From UBA5216 sp043743335 (GTDB lineage: Bacteria > Pseudomonadota > Gammaproteobacteria > Burkholderiales > SG8-41): a stretch of 64,000 nt of DNA. The stretch is from contig JAYTWR010000193.1 of the NCBI GenBank assembly GCA_043743335.1, positions 33,074 through 97,073 on the forward strand, read 5' to 3'. A program made the position numbers and the translations under genes. The stretch's first letter is position 1. The number at the start of each line of letters is the position of its first letter. The notes under the pieces were generated by a model. The model was not told the origin of the DNA, did no database searches, and saw nothing but the letters and a program-made list of their open reading frames with translations. Below are positions 1 to 7,984 of the stretch, one piece after another.

Positions 1-58
1 ATGATTCGAATGCGAGGCACTTTAGCATACCCCTGTACGCGCCGTCACCACGGCAGAC

Positions 59-64
59 TATAAT
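59..64 (+). promoter_or_regulatory. possible -10 box (TATAAT)
   Basis: A perfect TATAAT overlaps the upstream ATG at 63. No convincing -35 is visible 17 bp upstream. If it is used, transcription begins near 71, so the ATG at 63 would not be transcribed and the ATG at 108 would be the start of the TPR-glycosyltransferase gene. This is inference from spacing only. Confidence 0.3.
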
Positions 65-107
65 GCGCGTGCGCCGCAACCCGACAAAACCAGCACGCCT
101 AACCTTC

Positions 108-2252
108 ATGCCGCGATTGGACGATCAACTGCAAAAAGCATGGGGCGCATTGCAAAGCGGCAACCTCGTCGGCGCCATCGGCGTTCTCGAAACCCTACTC
201 CAGCGTGCGCCAGCCAATCCGCAAGCGCTGTGCCTGCTGGGCATGGCGCGCGTTGCAGCGGGCGATGCGCTCAACGCAGTAGCGCCACTGGAGCAATCGC
301 TCAAGTCAGATGCGCGCAATGGCATGGCGCTGGACAGCTTGGGCCTTGCTTTTTTAAGCTTGGATCGTTTTGCCGACGCCGCGCAAGTGTTACAGCGGGC
401 GGCCGAGATACCCGATGCGCCGGCGGTCGTCTTCATGCGACTGGGGCTGGCGCTGCTGCATCTGAACGATGCGGCCGGCGCGGTGCAGCATCTGTCGCGC
501 GCCGTGCGTCTGGACCCCGCGGACCTCAATGGCAAACTGAATCTCGGCAAGGGCTTGTTGCGATTAGGTGATGCCGCAGCGGCGCGCGAGCAATTTTTAG
601 CGGTGTTGCAAGAGGCCCCTAACGATTTGAATGCGCACGAGGGCGTCGCACAAAGTGGTGTGGCCTTGGGGCGTTTGCAAGAAGCCCTACCGCATCTGCG
701 TTTTGTATCCGCTGCCGAGCCGCAAAACAGCGTCGCGCTATATGGTTTAGCGTCAGTGCTCTTTGAAACGGGCCAATTGGAAGAGGCTGAAATTCTGGCC
801 GAGCGCCTGCTGACGCAACAGCCTGATGTGGCTCACGCCTATACCTTGCTTTGTAACTGCTTGTTTATTAACAATAAATTTGATAAGGCTTTGGCGCTTT
901 TGGAGCAGGGCTACGAGCGCACTGGCGATGGCGAACTGCTGGGTCTGCTGACCTTTCAGTATCGGCAAATCTGCGATTGGCCCAAATGGCGGGCGTCGTG
1001 GGACAAGCTGGCGCCGCTGGTGGACACCCGCGCGGCGTTAGGCAGTCCGTTTTGGCTGTTGTGTGAGCCGATTACCGCCGCGCAACAACTGCGCTACACG
1101 CAAGCATGGGCCAAGGCGCGCTTTAACGGCATTCTCCCCATGCCGCCCGCAGGTAACACTGCGCCGCGCGAAGGCCGCCGCTTGCGCGTGGGTTATTTGT
1201 CATCGGATTTTCAGGAGCACGCCGCTGCCTATTTGATTGCAGATGTCATCGAACATCACGACCGCAGCCGTTTTGAAACATTTGCGTATTCGTATGGCCC
1301 GCAAGACAACAGCGCCATGCGCCAACGCCTGCTGCTGGCGTTTGATCACTTTGTCGACATTGCGTGGGAGACCGACGACGCGGCTGCTGCACGCATCCGT
1401 GCTGATCAGATCGACATTCTGGTGGAACTCAAAGGCTACACCGTGGGCGACCGCATCACTATCATGGCGCGCCGACCCTGCAACATACAGGTGACGTGGC
1501 TGGGTTATCCCGGCACCACCGGCGCGCCGTTTGTGGATTACCTGATTGCCGACGCCTACATTATTCCGCCGGGCGAAGCGTCAACGTGCTGCGAGCAGGT
1601 CGTGCGCATGCCGCACAGCTACCAGCCGAATGACCGCAAGCGCGTGGTTGCCGAGCCATTAAGCCGTGCCGAGTACGGCCTGCCCGAACGTGGACACCTA
1701 TTTTGCTGTTTCAACCAAACGTACAAGATCACGCCGGATGTATTTGCGGTGTGGATGCGCCTGCTGCAACGCATACCCGAAAGCGTGCTGTGGCTGGTGG
1801 ATGGGCCTTCGCTGACGAAGGAAAATCTGTGGCGCGAAGCCCAGTCGTTGGGCGTTGAGCGAAACCGACTCATTTTCGCGACACGCAAGCCCTATGCAGA
1901 GCATCTTGCGCGGTACCGTGTGGCGGATCTTGCGCTCGATACCTTTCCCTACACCTCACACACTACGCTAAGCGATGCCTTGTGGTGTGGTTGCCCGACC
2001 GTGGGCTTGCGTGGCGAAACGTTTGCCTCGCGGGTTTCGGGTAGCCTGCTCATGGCGGCAGGACTGCCAGATTTGATTACGCATAATCTTGACGATTACG
2101 AGCAACTGGCCTGTCAGATTGCTGGTAGCGCAGACGTCCTGAAAAACCTGCGCTCAAGGGTGGCGCAAGCCAAGGCAACGGCACCGCAATTTGACTCAGC
2201 TTTGTTCGCACGCGACCTCGAAGCAATTTTCGAAACCCTGATCCGACGATGA
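108..2252 (+). CDS. TPR protein with OGT/SPINDLY-like glycosyltransferase domain (GT41)
   Basis: About 714 residues. The N-terminal ~330 residues are tetratricopeptide repeats. The C-terminal half is a GT41 catalytic region: GYLSSDFQEHAAAYL with the family's conserved His near residue 371, then WLGYPGTTGAPFVDYL, then FNQTYKITP with the UDP-binding Lys near residue 540, and finally DTFPYTSHTTLSDALWCG. Enzymes of this family transfer a sugar, typically GlcNAc, to Ser/Thr of cytoplasmic proteins, with the TPR superhelix holding the target. The ATG at 108 is preferred over the in-frame ATG at 63 because the extra 15 residues are Arg/Pro-rich, unlike the TPR that follows, and the upstream ATG overlaps a TATAAT. 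It stands alone. A second member of the family lies at 18503-20776. The acceptor protein is unknown. Confidence 0.9.
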   Translation: MPRLDDQLQKAWGALQSGNLVGAIGVLETLLQRAPANPQALCLLGMARVAAGDALNAVAPLEQSLKSDARNGMALDSLGLAFLSLDRFADAAQVLQRAAEIPDAPAVVFMRLGLALLHLNDAAGAVQHLSRAVRLDPADLNGKLNLGKGLLRLGDAAAAREQFLAVLQEAPNDLNAHEGVAQSGVALGRLQEALPHLRFVSAAEPQNSVALYGLASVLFETGQLEEAEILAERLLTQQPDVAHAYTLLCNCLFINNKFDKALALLEQGYERTGDGELLGLLTFQYRQICDWPKWRASWDKLAPLVDTRAALGSPFWLLCEPITAAQQLRYTQAWAKARFNGILPMPPAGNTAPREGRRLRVGYLSSDFQEHAAAYLIADVIEHHDRSRFETFAYSYGPQDNSAMRQRLLLAFDHFVDIAWETDDAAAARIRADQIDILVELKGYTVGDRITIMARRPCNIQVTWLGYPGTTGAPFVDYLIADAYIIPPGEASTCCEQVVRMPHSYQPNDRKRVVAEPLSRAEYGLPERGHLFCCFNQTYKITPDVFAVWMRLLQRIPESVLWLVDGPSLTKENLWREAQSLGVERNRLIFATRKPYAEHLARYRVADLALDTFPYTSHTTLSDALWCGCPTVGLRGETFASRVSGSLLMAAGLPDLITHNLDDYEQLACQIAGSADVLKNLRSRVAQAKATAPQFDSALFARDLEAIFETLIRR

Positions 2253-2301
2253 AGCTTGAAAAACGTCTATTTCACCAAAGTTCCGGTTTGGCGCAACGGG
2301 A

Positions 2302-2595
2302 CTACCTGATCGAGAATTCGACGGGCGGTGTGGTTCTAAGCTTGCGCTCCTTGCGTACGACTGCCGCGCGCACGGCGTGCGCGATATCCGCTTGCGTTGC
2401 CGGTCGGCGGCGAGTCGCAAGAAGGCCGTAAGCCTCCTCGGGCGCAAAGCGCTTTCCGGTGTCAACAGGGCGCAGCAGTATCCCTTGTGCTGTGCGCTCG
2501 AACGCCACCTCACCGCCGATGCAGATTTGCCCTGCCTCGCGTAAGTGGCGTGGAATCACGATTTGCCACTTGTTGGAAACCTTTGACGTGTCCAT
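2302..2595 (-). CDS. AbrB/MazE/SpoVT-type DNA-binding protein, solitary antitoxin-like
   Basis: 97 residues. The N-terminus (KVSNKWQIVIPRHLREA, then GGEVAFERTAQGILLRPV) is a swapped-hairpin AbrB domain, as in MazE- or VapB-type antitoxins that bind DNA as dimers. The C-terminal ~50 residues are charged and would be the toxin-binding tail in a TA pair. No toxin gene follows on its strand: the next 50 bases reach the stop of the convergent glycosyltransferase gene. It may be an orphan antitoxin or a plain regulator. Confidence is good for the fold and low for the role. Confidence 0.75.
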   Translation of the reverse strand: MDTSKVSNKWQIVIPRHLREAGQICIGGEVAFERTAQGILLRPVDTGKRFAPEEAYGLLATRRRPATQADIAHAVRAAVVRKERKLRTTPPVEFSIR

Positions 2596-2698
2596 CAGAG
2601 CGCTCCTAATTATTTAACAATAATAACGTGCATTGTGCCGCGCTCCCGCCGGGCTTGCAACACGAACGCTGCGCCACGCTTGTTCGTCAATCGGAAAA

Positions 2699-2762
2699 CA
2701 CCCATAAAAAAACGGGTGCCGAAGCGCCCGTTAAATCTCAACTTAAAGGTGTAAAGCTAAGT
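2699..2762. repeat. 64-bp direct repeat, copy A (with 4311-4374)
   Basis: This segment matches 4311-4374 at 62 of 64 positions in the same orientation. It includes a terminator hairpin. Copy B lies immediately downstream of the porin gene. Copy A lies downstream of fitB. The two copies bracket both toxin-antitoxin modules. Confidence 0.9.
2706..2732 (-). terminator. intrinsic terminator after fitAB
   Basis: Read on the minus strand this is a 9-bp stem with a tetraloop (AACGGGCGCTTCGGCACCCGTT in outline, with one G-U pair) followed by seven T. It is the second copy of the porin terminator and would end the fitAB transcript about 65 bp past fitB. Confidence 0.75.
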
Positions 2763-2797
2763 GTCGAAAAACGCGCAGGGCATTAGCCCGATTTCCA

Positions 2798-3217
2798 TTA
2801 AGGCGCGTTCCAAGGATTAATCAAATCGATGCCAGCGCCCTTATAGTCTCGCACGTTGCGGGTTGCCAGAACAAAACCTCGCCTGATAGTAATAGCGGCA
2901 ATCGCGCAATCGCCAAAGTGAATCGGATTACCCGCTGCTTGCGTGCCCGCGAACACACGCCCAAATGCGTGCGCGCTGTCCTGATCGAACGATAGTACAC
3001 GCCCCTCAAACTGGGCGACTAATTCTGTCGTCGCGCCCTGCAACGCCGTGCGGCGTTTCCCCACGGGCAATGTCTCGATGCCCGCCTGTAGCTCGGCCAA
3101 GGTAATTGTAGTGAGGTAGAGCGTTTCCGGTGCCTGCCGATCCAACCAAGCCAACACCGCCGCATCAGGCTTCGATTTGAGGGGTTCGGAGACAAGATGG
3201 GTATCCAGAATAATCAT
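2798..3217 (-). CDS. fitB: FitB/VapC-type PIN-domain toxin ribonuclease
   Basis: 139 residues, the usual length of the family. PIN-domain toxins are Mg-dependent RNases that cut tRNA or other RNA when released from their antitoxin. The acidic active site is visible: Asp5 in MIILDTHLVSEP, Glu42 in LAELQAGIE, Asp103 in FGDCAIAAI and Asp124 in RNVRDY. The SEPLK motif after the first Asp and the C-terminal INPW are characteristic of the FitB subgroup. The usual Asn after DT is His here. Its start overlaps the antitoxin stop by 4 bp (ATGA), so the two are translationally coupled. A terminator copy lies downstream. Confidence 0.9.
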   Translation of the reverse strand: MIILDTHLVSEPLKSKPDAAVLAWLDRQAPETLYLTTITLAELQAGIETLPVGKRRTALQGATTELVAQFEGRVLSFDQDSAHAFGRVFAGTQAAGNPIHFGDCAIAAITIRRGFVLATRNVRDYKGAGIDLINPWNAP

Positions 3218-3450
3218 GATTCAATGTTCACCGGCCGAACCGGGCTACGCCTGCGCGTTTTGGGAAATTCAATGCCCCCATATTTACGACCGATTTCCGC
3301 TAACGCTGTGCCCATGCCACGCTGCGGTCGCACCGCGTTTTGTAGGATCATGCGCATTTCGGCCTCGGTACTGCGCCCACGCTGTTCAGCGCGTTTCTTT
3401 AGCGCGCGCAGGGTTTCATCGGGCAAATTTCGGATGGTCACGGCTGCCAT
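3214..3450 (-). CDS. fitA: FitA-type ribbon-helix-helix antitoxin
   Basis: 78 residues. The N-terminus (AAVTIRNLPDETLRALKKRA) is a ribbon-helix-helix DNA-binding fold, and the RGRSTEAEMRMIL helix is typical of FitA. The C-terminal tail (GRKYGGIEFPKTRR) should wrap around and inhibit the PIN toxin. The antitoxin precedes and overlaps the toxin gene. FitAB-type complexes repress their own promoter by binding inverted repeats, and one lies upstream at 3512-3532. Confidence 0.9.
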   Translation of the reverse strand: MAAVTIRNLPDETLRALKKRAEQRGRSTEAEMRMILQNAVRPQRGMGTALAEIGRKYGGIEFPKTRRRSPVRPVNIES

Positions 3451-3456
3451 AATTAA

Positions 3457-3486
3457 CTATCGCTATCACTATCACTATCACTATCG
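3457..3486. repeat. five CTATC(A/G) hexamers in the fitA leader
   Basis: Five perfect tandem hexamers (CTATCG, three CTATCA, CTATCG) begin 7 bp upstream of the fitA start codon on the coding strand's leader side. No good Shine-Dalgarno sequence is visible there. A change in copy number would alter the spacing between the operator and the fitA start. Confidence 0.9.
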
Positions 3487-3511
3487 TTTCGTCAAATTGA
3501 TACCGCTACGA

Positions 3512-3532
3512 TATCATTTGCAACAAATGATA
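3512..3532. promoter_or_regulatory. inverted repeat, probable fitAB operator
   Basis: TATCATTTG and its perfect complement CAAATGATA are separated by CAA. The 9-bp arms lie about 60 bp upstream of the fitA start. FitA-type RHH proteins bind such palindromes. The assignment rests on position and symmetry. Confidence 0.65.
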
Positions 3533-3583
3533 GCAACTCGGCGCTGGTTCAGAGCCCTATGACGCAAGGTCAAAGGAACCACT

Positions 3584-3895
3584 TCATCCACGGGTGCGTT
3601 TGAAGGCCCGCAGGGTGTTCGCGGCAAACATCTGGTTGCGGCCTACGATATGGCTGGGAACCAATTTGCCCGATTGAACCTGGCGGCGTAGCGTCGGCAT
3701 CGACACCTCAAGATATTCAGCCGCTTCGGCGGCGGAAAAGCGTTCCCGTTGCAAATGACCAAACACCTGCTCGTGCGTGAAATCATCTTCGCGGAACGCT
3801 TGGCCCGTCAATAGAGAAAAAAACCGGGCGCGCTCGGTCTCGGGCATGCGCTTCATCTCGGTAAAGAGATCTTCTGCCTTCAGTGCGTGGCTCAT
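3584..3895 (-). CDS. helix-turn-helix protein, probable antitoxin of the preceding RelE-like toxin
   Basis: 103 residues. The C-terminal half (RFSAAEAAEYLEVSMPTLRRQVQSGKLVPSHIVGRNQMF) reads as a MerR/excisionase-type winged helix. The N-terminal half is charged and helical. Its start overlaps the stop of the upstream toxin gene by 4 bp, so the order is toxin first, as in HigBA. It probably neutralises the toxin and represses the operon. An excisionase-type regulator is the alternative, but no integrase is nearby. Confidence 0.75.
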   Translation of the reverse strand: MSHALKAEDLFTEMKRMPETERARFFSLLTGQAFREDDFTHEQVFGHLQRERFSAAEAAEYLEVSMPTLRRQVQSGKLVPSHIVGRNQMFAANTLRAFKRTRG

Positions 3896-4215
3896 TGCAC
3901 AACTCCTTTGCCGTTTTCCAGCCGCAGATAATGCTTCAATGCGTCGTAAAAATTCTCGTGCATTCCAACTTTATAGAAATCGATTGCCAAGAATTCCAAG
4001 GGCGCATGCTTCGTTGGCGCTCTATAGGCCAGCAGGTATTCTTGGCGATTGAAGCGGAACTTGTAAACCCGTATGCCGGCCAGATCGCCTACCTTCAGCT
4101 CGCCGATATCCGGTGTTTCGCAAACCGCCTCGACCGCATCCTCAATGGCCAGTTGCAAGGGTTTGTGCGCTTTTTTGACATACTGGACGAACGGGCGCTT
4201 AAAATTCGATCGCAT
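3892..4215 (-). CDS. RelE/ParE-superfamily toxin
   Basis: 107 residues. The pattern is that of a RelE-fold protein: an N-terminal basic helix (KRPFVQYVKKAHKPLQLAIEDAVEAV), then GDLAGIRVYKFRFNRQEYLLAYR, then a C-terminal FLAIDFYKVGMHENFYDALKHYL. Such toxins usually cleave mRNA on the ribosome, while ParE-type relatives target gyrase. The sequence does not decide between them. It is the first gene of a two-gene operon with the HTH protein at 3584-3895. The ~170 bp upstream to the porin stop hold an AT-rich stretch and repeat copy B. Confidence 0.75.
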   Translation of the reverse strand: MRSNFKRPFVQYVKKAHKPLQLAIEDAVEAVCETPDIGELKVGDLAGIRVYKFRFNRQEYLLAYRAPTKHAPLEFLAIDFYKVGMHENFYDALKHYLRLENGKGVVQ

Positions 4216-4310
4216 GATTCTATATTAGATATTGTTTGATTTTAAGTCAAATCATAGCTTAATGAGATGAATAACCGACCAAGTCCTTCCACAAAGCACG
4301 AACTTCTTGG

Positions 4311-4374
4311 CACCCATAAAAAAACGGGCGCCGAAGCGCCCGTTAAATCCCAACTTAAAGGTGTAAAGCTAAGT
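4311..4374. repeat. 64-bp direct repeat, copy B
   Basis: Partner of 2699-2762 with two mismatches. It contains the porin terminator plus about 30 bp of the porin 3' untranslated region, so this copy is probably the original. Confidence 0.9.
4318..4344 (-). terminator. intrinsic terminator of the porin gene
   Basis: On the minus strand there is a perfect 9-bp stem with a TTCG loop followed by seven T, about 40 bp past the porin stop codon. Confidence 0.9.
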
Positions 4375-4385
4375 TACATCCGTGC

Positions 4386-5681
4386 TTAGAACTTGTGAAC
4401 CATGCCGAAGGCAATTGCGTTGGAATCCGAACCCGGGTTGACGGTCGTGGTGGAGCCGCCAATTTCGTAGTTCGCGTTATTCTTGTTGTCAAGACGCGAG
4501 TAGCCGAGCGTCAACTCCGTACGCTTGGACAGCATGTGTACGTAACGAATCGACGCTATCGACGCGCCGGTGCCAGAGTAGCCACCCAGAGCAATCGCTG
4601 TCGGCAACGGACGCTGACCCATCGCCGGGCCGAACGCCACTGCAGTGGCCAAGCCGCCGGTCACATCACCCGCGCGCGAGTACGCTGCGCGCAAGCCGTG
4701 CGGCCCGGAGATCGTCCAGTCAATACCGACATGCCAGGTGTTGACTTTGGTCGATTGCGCCAGAGCCGAGGTGTCAGCCTTTTGCTGGGAATACTGCGCG
4801 CCCAGTTTCAGGCTGTTCGAGAACGTGTACGAACCCGCCAACACCCACGCACTTTCAGAGCTGCCGTTACAGGCGCTCAACGCCGTAACCGGGCCGGCTG
4901 CCACTGCGTTCGGGCAAGCTGCGCCTGCGGCCGTTACGCCGTAGAAGTCTTTATGCTTTTCATACGCCAAGCCCAAGCTCAACGGGCCGTTGTTGTATTG
5001 ACCGCCAATGGACCACAGACGCGCTTTTAACTGGCCGTTGGTCGCACCCGTTTGGTTGTTGCCCACGGTAACAGACGCCATACCCGTGAAACCGCCAAAG
5101 TTCGGCGTGTCATAGGACAGCAGGTTGTTTTGACGACGACGCCATGCGCCGGGGGTAGTGGCTAGGCCCAGTTGGGCTGCCGTGCCGTTCGGAGCGGAGA
5201 TACTATAGGTGGATGATTGGCCATACAAAATGCGGCCCGCACCGTAAACACCGGTGTCGTTGGCACCGACCATGTCATTGGTCACACGCTTGAACGGGGT
5301 GCCCCAGTTGCCCATGAAAATGTTACCGAAACCGCCTTTGACGCCCATGGCGCTGTCGCGATTGCACAAACCTTGTGAGGTAGCACCGGTGCCCGTGTTA
5401 GCGCTGCCACGATAGTCCATGGTGGTTTCGCACTGGAACCACGCCGACATACCGCCGCCCAGTTTTTCTTCGCCACGGAAGCCCAAGGCTGAACCGGGGT
5501 TTTGCCATTGGTCATAGCGGCTGCGCGGATCAGTTGCTGTGCGATCAGACGGCTTGATCGACGCGTATTCGGCAACCACTGCGCCATACACATTGACGGT
5601 TGCGTTTTGTGCGATAGCTACCGGGGCCATCATTGCGCCCAGTGCGCCGGTTACTGCTGCTGCTAATAGTTTCTTCTGCAT
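4386..5681 (-). CDS. general diffusion porin (Gram-negative trimeric type)
   Basis: 431 residues. It forms an outer-membrane beta-barrel channel for small solutes. A Sec signal peptide is clear (MQKKLLAAAVTGALGA, with cleavage after VAIAQ). The mature protein starts NATVNVYGAVVAEY, and SALGFRGEEKLGGGMSAWFQCE is the hallmark of Burkholderia/Neisseria-type porins. The chain ends in Phe (GMVHKF), the beta-barrel assembly signal. A strong AAAAGGAGA ribosome site lies at 5687-5695. It is a single gene with its own terminator. The transported solute cannot be read from the sequence. Confidence 0.93.
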   Translation of the reverse strand: MQKKLLAAAVTGALGAMMAPVAIAQNATVNVYGAVVAEYASIKPSDRTATDPRSRYDQWQNPGSALGFRGEEKLGGGMSAWFQCETTMDYRGSANTGTGATSQGLCNRDSAMGVKGGFGNIFMGNWGTPFKRVTNDMVGANDTGVYGAGRILYGQSSTYSISAPNGTAAQLGLATTPGAWRRRQNNLLSYDTPNFGGFTGMASVTVGNNQTGATNGQLKARLWSIGGQYNNGPLSLGLAYEKHKDFYGVTAAGAACPNAVAAGPVTALSACNGSSESAWVLAGSYTFSNSLKLGAQYSQQKADTSALAQSTKVNTWHVGIDWTISGPHGLRAAYSRAGDVTGGLATAVAFGPAMGQRPLPTAIALGGYSGTGASIASIRYVHMLSKRTELTLGYSRLDNKNNANYEIGGSTTTVNPGSDSNAIAFGMVHKF

Positions 5682-6011
5682 GTAAATCTCCTTTTAAATT
5701 AAGCTTCCCCCACGCAACGCAAGCCACTGATATCGGGTGCAACTGAACGGGAGTGTTTTTACTGACGCACTACTACTTAAAATACGCGCCTATTATCTGT
5801 TTACCCTCGCTCTAGCTCAACAGTACACGGGATAAAACTGACACAGAGTCTGCGCTTGTTGTGTCCATGCAACAGGTGATAAATACGCGTTAACGGGTAT
5901 ATCTAACGCCGTTAAATCGCTTTGTGCCGCCGTAAAACCGGCGGCTCGCCTTTGCATAAAACCTACAATATCATTTAAAATCAATTACTTATCGTTAGTG
6001 TTATTTAACCC
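5682..6011. other. intergenic region between divergent porin and TPR genes
   Basis: 330 bp with no ORF. It holds the porin ribosome site, a 7-bp perfect hairpin at 5926-5945 (GCCGCCG, loop TAAAAC) and, at 5973-5991, a 15/19 match to the recurring AT-rich 19-mer. The promoters of both genes must lie here, but I cannot place either with confidence. Confidence 0.6.
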
Positions 6012-7967
6012 ATGCCCCTTGCAACCGACCGCCAAATTGAGTCCGCCTTACAAAACCACCAACAGGGTGACTTGACGGGGGCCATGGCCGCTTACCGCCA
6101 GATATTGACGCAGGCGCCCGGCGATACGCTGGCCACGGGGCTGCTGGGCACCGCATTGCTGCAATCGGGCGATGCGCAACAGGCTTTACCCTATCTAGAA
6201 GCCGCTGTATCCAAGCAGCGCAACAACGCCGGGTTTTTGGGCCATCTGGCGCAGGCTTACTTTGAATTGACTATGTATGCCGACGCGGCAGAGCATTTTC
6301 GCAAGGCCTTGCGACTTGCGCCCGCCGAAGCGCAGTTTCAGCTTGGCTTGGCCAATTCGCTGGCGCTGCAAGGGCAGTACGCCGAAGCGCGGCGTTTACT
6401 GGAGCGCGTGCTGGCGCGGCACCCGCAACACGCCATGGCTTGGTTCAATTTAGGCCATGTGCTGCGCGACTTGCACGAACCCGCGCCCGCGATAGCGGCG
6501 TATCAAAAAGTGTTGGCCCTCGCGCCGGATTTTGCCGAGGCACGCAATGCGCTAGGCAATGTGCTGCATACCGCCATGCAGCTTGCCGCTGCCGAGCGCG
6601 AATACCGGCTGTGCATTCGCGATGCGCCGCAGTTTTTGCCCGCGCGGCAAAATTTGGTGTCGGTGCTGATTGATCAAGGTCAATTTGATGCAGCAGAAGC
6701 CGCGTGTCGCGACATTCTGCAACTCGACCCGGCCAACGCCCACGCGCACGGCATGCTGGCGGACACTTTTAACGCCCGCGGACGTTTGGTGGACGCCACA
6801 CGCCACTATGCCGAAGCGGCGCGACTCGCGCCGGACGACATCGCCACGCGCATCAGCCTCGCTACCAAGCTGTGCGATACCGGCGACATCACGGGCGGCC
6901 TGCGCGAATTTGGCGAGGTGCTGCAACAACAGCCGATAGCGCAGCCAGCGATGCCGGAACTACATCAGGCTTTATCGACGATGTTTCTCGCGCACGGGTT
7001 TTTGGCCGAAGGCTGGGCGCATTATCGTCAGCGGCCCGCGTTCATCGCGTTTCGCGACAAACTCGCTGGCGTCACACTGACGCAAACCTTGCCTGAAATT
7101 TTGGCGGGTTTGCCTATTAGCGTGTTACGTGAACAGGGGCTGGGCGACGAAATATTTTTCCTGCGCTACGCGCGCTTGCTGACGCAGCGCGGCGCGCGCG
7201 TGACGTATCGCTGCAGCGATGCCATTGCCAGCTTGATCAAACGCTTGCCTGACGTGGCCGAGGTGATTGCCAGCGACGCCGCAGTGCCCGCCTGCTATGC
7301 GGCGATTATGGCTGGGGATTTACCCCACGCGCTGGGCAATTTGCCGATAGAACTTGGCGGTGCCGATCCGCTTTGGGGGTTCCCTTGGACACAAGCCCAT
7401 TATTGCGCGCTGCCGCAGCCGAGTATTCGGATCGACCCCTTGCCCGACCGCGTGGCGCAAATGCGCGCGCAGCTTGCCGAAATCGGCCCGCCACCCTACA
7501 TCGGCGTCACATGGCGTGGCGGCACGCCCCCCAGCGAACAAGGCGCAGGCTCGTGGGTGCTGTTCAAAAACGTGGCCATTGCGCAACTGGGCGCTGCGTT
7601 AAAGCCCTGTAAAGGCACGTTTATCGCCCTGCAACGCAACCCGGAGCCGGGCGAAATCGCTGCGCTGGAAGCCACACTTGGTGCAAAGGTTCACGATTTT
7701 ACCCATAAAAACAAAGCGTTAGAGGATATGCACGCCCTGCTCGCGCTGATCGATGAGTACGTCGGCGTGAGCAACACCAATATGCACCTGCGTGCCGCCG
7801 CCGGCAAAACGGCGCGCGTGCTGGTGCCCGCACCCGCGGAGTGGCGCTGGATGGCGACGGGCGACGCGTCACCGTGGTTTCCCGGCTTTTCGGTGTACCG
7901 GCAAAGCCTACACGGCACGTGGGACGCAGCGCTGAGCCAACTCCAGCACGATCTGACCGCGCGCTGA
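6012..7967 (+). CDS. TPR protein with C-terminal GT-B (heptosyltransferase-like) domain
   Basis: 651 residues. Residues 1 to about 330 are TPRs with regular A-x3-Y/F-x-K/R-x-L-x3-P spacing. The C-terminal ~300 residues match the glycosyltransferase-like domain often fused to TPRs in proteobacteria: SVLREQGLGDEIFFLRYA is the GEQGLGDTLQF-type motif, PPYIGVTWRGG starts the second Rossmann half, and LALIDEYVGVSNTNMHLRAAAG is the nucleotide-sugar site region related to ADP-heptose transferases. The donor and acceptor are unknown. It is followed after 17 bp by the TPR-oxygenase gene, so the two probably form an operon. It may modify a protein bound by the TPRs, or it may bind sugar without catalysis. 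Confidence 0.85.
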   Translation: MPLATDRQIESALQNHQQGDLTGAMAAYRQILTQAPGDTLATGLLGTALLQSGDAQQALPYLEAAVSKQRNNAGFLGHLAQAYFELTMYADAAEHFRKALRLAPAEAQFQLGLANSLALQGQYAEARRLLERVLARHPQHAMAWFNLGHVLRDLHEPAPAIAAYQKVLALAPDFAEARNALGNVLHTAMQLAAAEREYRLCIRDAPQFLPARQNLVSVLIDQGQFDAAEAACRDILQLDPANAHAHGMLADTFNARGRLVDATRHYAEAARLAPDDIATRISLATKLCDTGDITGGLREFGEVLQQQPIAQPAMPELHQALSTMFLAHGFLAEGWAHYRQRPAFIAFRDKLAGVTLTQTLPEILAGLPISVLREQGLGDEIFFLRYARLLTQRGARVTYRCSDAIASLIKRLPDVAEVIASDAAVPACYAAIMAGDLPHALGNLPIELGGADPLWGFPWTQAHYCALPQPSIRIDPLPDRVAQMRAQLAEIGPPPYIGVTWRGGTPPSEQGAGSWVLFKNVAIAQLGAALKPCKGTFIALQRNPEPGEIAALEATLGAKVHDFTHKNKALEDMHALLALIDEYVGVSNTNMHLRAAAGKTARVLVPAPAEWRWMATGDASPWFPGFSVYRQSLHGTWDAALSQLQHDLTAR

Positions 7968-7984
7968 AGCGCTAAAATCTGCGC

